Below, in pieces: positions 6,044-9,733 of a DNA stretch of 9,733 bases (position 1 is its first letter; each line of letters opens with the position of its first letter). This stretch comes from Candidatus Brevibacterium intestinigallinarum (GTDB lineage: Bacteria; Actinomycetota; Actinomycetes; Actinomycetales; Brevibacteriaceae): positions 1 through 9,733 of the forward strand of contig DWZY01000128.1 in assembly GCA_019117325.1 (NCBI GenBank), in the 5' to 3' direction. Position numbers and translations under genes: made by a program. The notes below the pieces were generated by a model that was not told the DNA's origin, did not search any database, and was given only the letters and a program-made list of their open reading frames with translations.

Positions 6044-7318
6044 TCAGTCGCGGGCGCAGCCGGTCCCGGACGTCAGGGTGTCGATCATCCCGGTCTCCGC
6101 GGTCCCGCCCACGACGTCGAACGTGTACCGGCCACTGCCGTCGTCGACCATCCCGGGAGCCTCGCCGCCGCGCACGTGGGGTGCGTCCTCGACGCTCAGG
6201 TGCGGGTACTGGTCCATGCTGGAGCCCAGCTGCACGGGTGAGCCCACCGTGACGGACTGCGGCATGTCGCCCAGATCGCCGCTCCAGGCCAGGCACGTGC
6301 CCACCCAGTCCGGCTCGCCGTCCGCCGGCGAGTAGAGGGTGACGGTCAGGCCGTCCCACACCTTCGTCTCCGACCGGTAGCCCTGGTGGTCGCCGGACTC
6401 CGCGAACTCAGACGACTCGTCCGTGGGATCGCCCAGGAACTCCGCGATCGCGTCGAAGGTCCCCTGCTCGTCCAGGTCCTCCTCGCCCAGGATGATCCCG
6501 TCATCCCCGTTCGCTGCGAGGACGAGCGTCTCGTCCGGTCGGGGCACCGTCTCGAGGAGGTCCTCGGAGCGCTCCAGCTGCCGGATGGCGCCCGCCTCGT
6601 CGTCCCACTGGACCGTCGTCCAGACGGTCTGGCTGGGGGTGTCCGTGTCGCCGTCCTGCGCCGCGCGCGAGTAGTACCGGTAGCCGTCGCCGTTGCGCAG
6701 GCTCGAGTGGACGACGGTCGTGCCGATGCCCGCCGGCTCCCGCAGCTGGATGTTCGCAGCACTCGAGGCGTTCGCCTCGCCGCCGGACGCATCGCCCGGG
6801 CCGTCGTCCAGGGCGTCACCGGCGGTCACGATCCCCACGATGCTCATGGCCTCCTGGGTCCCGCCCGCGATGAACTCACCGGAGTCCAGCACCGCGGCCC
6901 CGCCGCCGGTCGCCTCGCAGGTGAAGGGGACGGACGCGTACACGCGGCCGCCGGGCCCGATCTCCAGGAAGGTGGGCGCACCCGTGATGGTGAGCTCGAC
7001 CTCGGCGTCCCCCATCTCATCGGTGGGGTCCGACGGAGTGAAGACGGACCGCCCGCCCTGCACCGTCACCGGGCCGTCATGGTGGCACGCGGGGAACCGA
7101 TCGTAGGTCGTCGCCCCGAAGTCCAGGTCGAGGTCGCGGGAGACGGCCGCGGGGTACTCGTCCCCGGCCTCCGCCGTCGCCGAGGCCGTGGTCGCGGGCT
7201 CTGCCGCCGCGGACGAGTCCTGGGGCTCAGGCTCGGACCCCGGCGTGCAGGCGGACAGCAGGAGGAGGGCGGCGGCCGCCGCGGCGGGAGCGGCGAGGAG
7301 CCGGTGAGTCGGGGTCAT
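6044..7318 (-). CDS. Putative lipoprotein of unknown function
   Basis: I do not recognise a family for this 424-residue protein. It starts with a charged then Ala/Leu-rich signal sequence and a lipobox LSAC at 21-24, so Cys24 should be lipidated and the protein tethered to the outer face of the membrane. Residues 25-55 are a disordered Pro/Ser/Ala/Glu-rich linker. The rest is acidic with beta-type content. It has four further cysteines (78, 134, 342, 421), enough for two disulfides outside the cell. A low-complexity Gly/Asp/Ser stretch lies at about 168-188, possibly dividing the protein in two. The ATG at 7318 is seven bases after the rhodanese stop codon and has no clear ribosome binding site, which suggests translational coupling. 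Apart from being secreted and lipid-anchored, its role is unknown; a solute-binding or surface sensor protein is possible but unsupported by any motif. Confidence 0.85.
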   Translation of the reverse strand: MTPTHRLLAAPAAAAAALLLLSACTPGSEPEPQDSSAAAEPATTASATAEAGDEYPAAVSRDLDLDFGATTYDRFPACHHDGPVTVQGGRSVFTPSDPTDEMGDAEVELTITGAPTFLEIGPGGRVYASVPFTCEATGGGAAVLDSGEFIAGGTQEAMSIVGIVTAGDALDDGPGDASGGEANASSAANIQLREPAGIGTTVVHSSLRNGDGYRYYSRAAQDGDTDTPSQTVWTTVQWDDEAGAIRQLERSEDLLETVPRPDETLVLAANGDDGIILGEEDLDEQGTFDAIAEFLGDPTDESSEFAESGDHQGYRSETKVWDGLTVTLYSPADGEPDWVGTCLAWSGDLGDMPQSVTVGSPVQLGSSMDQYPHLSVEDAPHVRGGEAPGMVDDGSGRYTFDVVGGTAETGMIDTLTSGTGCARD

Positions 7319-7325
7319 GCGCGCG

Positions 7326-7652
7326 TCACATCACCCACGGCTCGGCGTCGCCCTCGGCGACGATCGGCTTGCCGTTGTCCAGGTTCCAGGACCCCATGCC
7401 GCCGGTGACGTCGATCGCGTCGAAGCCGTTCGCGTTGAGCCACGCGACGGCCTGGCGCGAGCGGCCGCCGGTGCGGCAGACGACGTAGACGTCGACGTCG
7501 TAGGGCAGCTCGTCGTAGCGGGCGGGCAGGTCCGCCAGCGGGATGTGGAGGGCACCGTCGATGTGGCCAGCCGCCCACTCGTCGTCCGAGCGGACGTCGA
7601 GGATGGGTGCGCCGTCGGGGATGTCGTGCACGGATGCGTTCGGAATGTCCAT
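7326..7652 (-). CDS. Single-domain rhodanese-like protein
   Basis: This 108-residue protein is one complete rhodanese domain, a normal length for stand-alone bacterial versions. The first conserved block reads ILDVRSDDEWAAGHIDGALHIP (17-38). The active-site loop is CRTGGRS at 59-65, with Cys59 as the expected persulfide-forming residue, and the closing block is GFDAIDVTGGMGSW (76-89). Such proteins transfer sulfur from thiosulfate or protein persulfides; the true donor and acceptor vary and cannot be read here. It has no signal peptide, so it is cytoplasmic. The start is the ATG at 7652, six bases after a TAGACT box with no ribosome binding site. The lipoprotein gene begins seven bases after its stop, so the two form a probable operon although their products are in different compartments. 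The domain call is firm; the pathway is unknown. Confidence 0.95.
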   Translation of the reverse strand: MDIPNASVHDIPDGAPILDVRSDDEWAAGHIDGALHIPLADLPARYDELPYDVDVYVVCRTGGRSRQAVAWLNANGFDAIDVTGGMGSWNLDNGKPIVAEGDAEPWVM

Positions 7653-7658
7653 GCGGAC

Positions 7659-7664
7659 AGTCTA
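7659..7664 (-). promoter_or_regulatory. Probable -10 box of the rhodanese-lipoprotein operon (leaderless start)
   Basis: TAGACT on the minus strand is six bases before the ATG at 7652. The six intervening bases (GTCCGC) contain no ribosome binding site, making this one of the clearest leaderless candidates in the window. No -35 hexamer is evident. Confidence 0.55.
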
Positions 7665-7680
7665 GGAGGACGAACGGCGA

Positions 7681-7721
7681 CGGCGGCGGGCCCCGTGTCG
7701 CAGTTCGGGAACCCGCCGCCG
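7681..7721 (-). terminator. Possible hairpin terminator after the acyl-CoA synthetase gene
   Basis: CGGCGGCGGG at 7681-7690 pairs with 7712-7721. The 21-base loop holds a further short stem, CCCG (7692-7695) with CGGG (7706-7709). It lies between the synthetase stop codon and the rhodanese promoter, where a terminator is expected. It is about 75 bases after the stop and no U-run follows, so the assignment is tentative. Confidence 0.4.
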
Positions 7722-7745
7722 GTGCGTGGCGACTGTGTCGTGCGC

Positions 7746-7781
7746 GCTCTGTGCCGGACGGGCTCTGTGCCGGACGGGCTC
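7746..7781. repeat. Tandem 16-bp repeat in the acyl-CoA synthetase - rhodanese gap
   Basis: GCTCTGTGCCGGACGG occurs twice head to tail at 7746-7761 and 7762-7777 with no mismatch, followed by the first four bases (GCTC) of a third copy. It lies in non-coding sequence and has the form of a replication-slippage duplication. Confidence 0.8.
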
Positions 7782-7808
7782 AGAGGCGCGTATGAGTCAG
7801 AGGCGCGT
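7780..7808. repeat. 12-bp direct repeat spanning the stop codon of the acyl-CoA synthetase gene
   Basis: TCAGAGGCGCGT occurs at 7780-7791 and again at 7797-7808, with a period of 17 bp. The second copy contains the TGA stop (minus strand, 7797-7799) and the last codons of the synthetase gene; the first copy is the non-coding duplicate just beyond it. It adjoins the 16-bp tandem repeat. Confidence 0.7.
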
Positions 7809-9644
7809 GCGCAGCTCCGTCTTGAGCACCTTGCCCGCGGTCGAGGTGGGCAGCGCATCGACCAGGTGGACCTCGCGGATCTTCTGGTACGGCAGGACCT
7901 GCTGCGCGAACCAGTCCATGATCTCTGCGACGAGCGCCTCGTCCTGCGCTGCGGAGTCGGACTGTCCCGAATCGGACTGCCCAGGCGCCTCGGCGTTGCC
8001 GGCAGCGGCGGCCTCTGCGGCCTCGGGCGCGGGCCGGGGCACGATGAAGGCGACCGGGATCTCTCCCACGTCCGCATCCGGGCGGCCCACGACGGCGGCC
8101 TGCGCGACGCGGGGGTGGGCGGTGACGATGTCCTCGAGCTCGCGCGGGTACACGTTGTAGCCCTTGTAGAGGAGCATGTCCTTCGCGCGGTCGTGGATGC
8201 GGATGAAGCCCTCCGCGTCGACGGAGGCGACGTCGCCGGTGCGCAACCAGCCGTCGACGTACTGGGCGGCGGTGAGCTCCGGGGCGCCGTGGTAGCCGTC
8301 GGTGACCTGGGGGCCGCGGACCCACAGCTCGCCCTCGGTGCCGGCGGGCAGGACCTGGGCGCCGTCGGCAGAGCGGATCTCCACCTCCGTGTCCGGGATC
8401 GGGACGCCCACGGTGCCGGCGCGGCGCACGCCGCCGGGTGTCAGGTCCGAGGCAGTGACGATGCACGTGCCCTCGGTGAGCCCGTAGCCCTCGCCCACGA
8501 CCGCGTTCGGCATGACGGTGGCGATCTTCGACAGCGACGTGGCATCCAGCGGGGCGGCACCGGAGAGGGCTGCGCGGACGGTGGTCGCCTGGCGGCCGGT
8601 CTGCGCAGAGTGCGCCGCGAGCGCCAGGTACATGGGCGGATTGCCGGACGTGTACTGCGCCTGCCAGCGGTCGCAGAGGTCCAGGAACGTGTCAGGGCGG
8701 AAGCGGCCGGTCAGCACCGTCGTGATGCCGCCCAGGACGAACATCGCGACGCTCGAGATGCCCTGCGCGTGGAACAGCGGCGGCACCTGGATGGAGACGC
8801 CCTCGCCGGGGACCAGGAGCGGTGCGCCCAGCTCCTCGATGGGCTCGAGGGCCAGGTCGCCGTCCGCATCGCGCACGATGCGCGAGTGGAGGCGCCACGC
8901 CGAGGCCTGCGTGAGGTTGCCGATCACGTTGCGGTGGAGGACGCGCACGGCCTTCGACCGCCCGGTCGTGCCGCCGGTGAACTGGAAGTGCGCGACCTCC
9001 CCCTCGTCGACGAGGACGGGGGAGAAGGCGGGGGTGTCGGAACCGGCAACGGCCTCGGCGAAGGGGACGAACACGGGCTGCGCGGCGTCGGAGGTGAGGT
9101 CGCGGGCGGCGGCGACCTCGGCCTCGGTCGCGGTGCCGGCCCACGACGGCTCCGTCACGAGCACGCGGCTGAGGTCCAGCTCAGGTGCGGCCTCGCGGGC
9201 GGCGGCCAGGTGCGCGGGGTGGACGATGAGGAGGTGCGCGCCGGCATCGGACAGCTGGCGGGCCAGGGCGGGCGCCGGCTGCAGCGGGTTGACGAGGGTG
9301 ACGGCCGCGCCGGTGAGGAGGACCCCGAAGTAGGCGACGGGGAAGTCCAGCACGTTGGGCAGCTGGATGCCCACGACCCGGCCCGGGCCAGCACCGTCCG
9401 CGGCGAGGCGGGCGGCCAGGCGCAGGGCCCGGTCGCGCAGCTGGGCGAAGGTGAGCGCGTCCTCGCCGTCGACGAAGGCGATGCGGTCCGGGTGGCGCTT
9501 GGCCGCGGACAGCAGGATCTCCGGCACCGCGGCCGGGACGTAGTCCAGGTGCTCCGGCATGTGCGCGGGGTAGTAGCCCCGTCGCTGACCGGGATGCTCG
9601 TCCCCTGTGCTGAGCTCTGCTGTGCCCGTGGCCGCGGTCGTCAT
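7797..9644 (-). CDS. fadD: Long/medium-chain fatty acid-CoA ligase (AMP-binding enzyme)
   Basis: The enzyme activates a carboxylic acid, probably a fatty acid, with ATP and CoA via an acyl-adenylate; it is cytoplasmic or loosely membrane-associated. The adenylate-forming motifs are all present in 615 residues. These are the phosphate loop TGGTTGRSK (223-231), PPLFHAQG (288-295), GEGYGLTEGT (384-393), WLRTGD (466-471), the hinge region DRAKDMLLYKGYNVYPRE (485-502) and the C-terminal catalytic lysine in STAGKVLK (Lys605). Residues 537-567 form an Ala/Glu/Gly/Ser-rich stretch within the C-terminal lid domain that looks like an insertion. The start is the ATG at 9644, directly behind GGAGG; an in-frame TTG ten codons upstream lies in the leader and is not used here. 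The gene has its own sigma-70 promoter and seems to be monocistronic. Chain-length preference cannot be read; fadD is a generic name. Confidence 0.93.
   Translation of the reverse strand: MTTAATGTAELSTGDEHPGQRRGYYPAHMPEHLDYVPAAVPEILLSAAKRHPDRIAFVDGEDALTFAQLRDRALRLAARLAADGAGPGRVVGIQLPNVLDFPVAYFGVLLTGAAVTLVNPLQPAPALARQLSDAGAHLLIVHPAHLAAAREAAPELDLSRVLVTEPSWAGTATEAEVAAARDLTSDAAQPVFVPFAEAVAGSDTPAFSPVLVDEGEVAHFQFTGGTTGRSKAVRVLHRNVIGNLTQASAWRLHSRIVRDADGDLALEPIEELGAPLLVPGEGVSIQVPPLFHAQGISSVAMFVLGGITTVLTGRFRPDTFLDLCDRWQAQYTSGNPPMYLALAAHSAQTGRQATTVRAALSGAAPLDATSLSKIATVMPNAVVGEGYGLTEGTCIVTASDLTPGGVRRAGTVGVPIPDTEVEIRSADGAQVLPAGTEGELWVRGPQVTDGYHGAPELTAAQYVDGWLRTGDVASVDAEGFIRIHDRAKDMLLYKGYNVYPRELEDIVTAHPRVAQAAVVGRPDADVGEIPVAFIVPRPAPEAAEAAAAGNAEAPGQSDSGQSDSAAQDEALVAEIMDWFAQQVLPYQKIREVHLVDALPTSTAGKVLKTELRTRL
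7957..7982. repeat. In-frame 15-bp duplication in the acyl-CoA synthetase gene
   Basis: TCGGACTGTCC at 7957-7967 recurs as TCGGACTGCCC at 7972-7982, matching at 10 of 11 positions with a 15-bp period. On the coding strand this makes the peptide QSDSGQSDS (residues 556-564). The period keeps the frame, so the gene is intact. Confidence 0.75.
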
Positions 9645-9648
9645 TGAA

Positions 9649-9653
9649 CCTCC
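9649..9653 (-). promoter_or_regulatory. Ribosome binding site of the acyl-CoA synthetase gene
   Basis: GGAGG on the minus strand, four bases before the ATG at 9644, fixes the start and rules out the upstream in-frame TTG at 9674, which has no such site. Confidence 0.75.
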
Positions 9654-9665
9654 GTGTGGTGCGTC

Positions 9666-9681
9666 CGCGCGCAATCGCGCG
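9666..9681 (-). other. Small hairpin in the leader of the acyl-CoA synthetase gene
   Basis: CGCGCG at 9666-9671 and 9676-9681 can pair around a four-base loop, between the predicted transcription start (about 9685) and the ribosome binding site. The alternating CG sequence is self-complementary and may be chance in GC-rich DNA. Confidence 0.25.
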
Positions 9682-9691
9682 TCAGCCCTCG

Positions 9692-9720
9692 AGCATAGGA
9701 CTGTCCGATCGTTCGTTCAA
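9692..9720 (-). promoter_or_regulatory. Sigma-70 type promoter of the acyl-CoA synthetase gene, with an operator-like palindrome
   Basis: On the minus strand the -35 box TTGAAC (9715-9720) and the -10 box TATGCT (9692-9697) are separated by exactly 17 bp, the optimal spacing. Transcription should start near 9685 and give a leader of about 40 nt. The spacer holds CGAACGATCGGACAG, centred on the palindrome CGATCG (9706-9711). TetR-family regulators of acyl-CoA ligase genes often bind related CGAACG-type palindromes here. The promoter is well supported; the operator is a guess, since only one half-site is well formed. Confidence 0.7.
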
Positions 9721-9733
9721 GACGGGGGTGGTC

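Noticed and set aside
7317..9647. A 776-codon open frame on the plus strand opposite the fadD-rhodanese region
   Set aside because: Same GC-driven artefact; it runs across two minus-strand genes with full motifs and the non-coding gap between them, and its protein is biased toward Arg, Gly and Val without any family similarity.
9645..9674. A TTG start ten codons upstream for the acyl-CoA synthetase
   Set aside because: The TTG has no ribosome binding site, while GGAGG stands directly before the ATG at 9644; the intervening codons are leader sequence with a small hairpin.
1..9733. Mobile elements, CRISPR arrays, tRNA or rRNA genes, toxin-antitoxin or defence systems
   Set aside because: I looked for transposase or integrase motifs, regularly spaced repeats, cloverleaf-like sequences and small paired genes and found none. 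Gaps are short and genes are typical single-copy metabolic functions with uniform composition.

Overview
The window is about 9.7 kb of GC-rich (roughly 70%) chromosomal DNA that looks like a Gram-positive actinobacterium, most likely a member of the Micrococcales. The signs are the base composition, the very long stop-free antisense frames, several start codons with a TAnnnT box a few bases upstream and no clear ribosome binding site (leaderless transcription), a classical lipobox lipoprotein, and a membrane-anchored CopC. I cannot name the genus from sequence alone.

There are eight genes. On the left, positions 1-763 (minus) hold the N-terminal part of an M13 (PepO/neprilysin-like) metallopeptidase, cut by the window edge before its zinc site. 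Divergent from it, at 887-1558 (plus), is a secreted, membrane-anchored CopC copper-binding protein. It ends at a perfect 15-bp hairpin that serves as a terminator between convergent genes. All remaining genes are on the minus strand and read right to left: a fatty-acyl-CoA synthetase (9644-7797), a single-domain rhodanese (7652-7326), a lipoprotein of unknown function (7318-6044), phosphoglucomutase (5969-4329), an MFS permease (4306-3068) and glycerate kinase (2836-1700).

Two pairs look like operons: rhodanese-lipoprotein (7-nt gap) and phosphoglucomutase-MFS permease (22-nt gap). A large nested palindrome at 5975-6034 separates them and probably terminates the first pair. Glycerate kinase has its own upstream region with a spaced pair of similar 20-bp elements. 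The acyl-CoA synthetase has the only textbook sigma-70 promoter in the window (TTGAAC, 17 bp, TATGCT), with an operator-like palindrome between the two boxes.

The genes cover peptide turnover, copper handling, glucose-phosphate interconversion, glycerate phosphorylation and fatty-acid activation. They read as ordinary core or accessory metabolism, not as one system. I see no transposase, integrase, phage gene, CRISPR array, tRNA, rRNA or defence locus, and no intergenic stretch reaches 300 bases. The points worth a second look are regulatory or structural: the leaderless start pattern, the overlapping palindromes before pgm, a hairpin leader before copC, the rhodanese-lipoprotein pair, and short slipped-strand duplications at the end of and inside the acyl-CoA synthetase gene.
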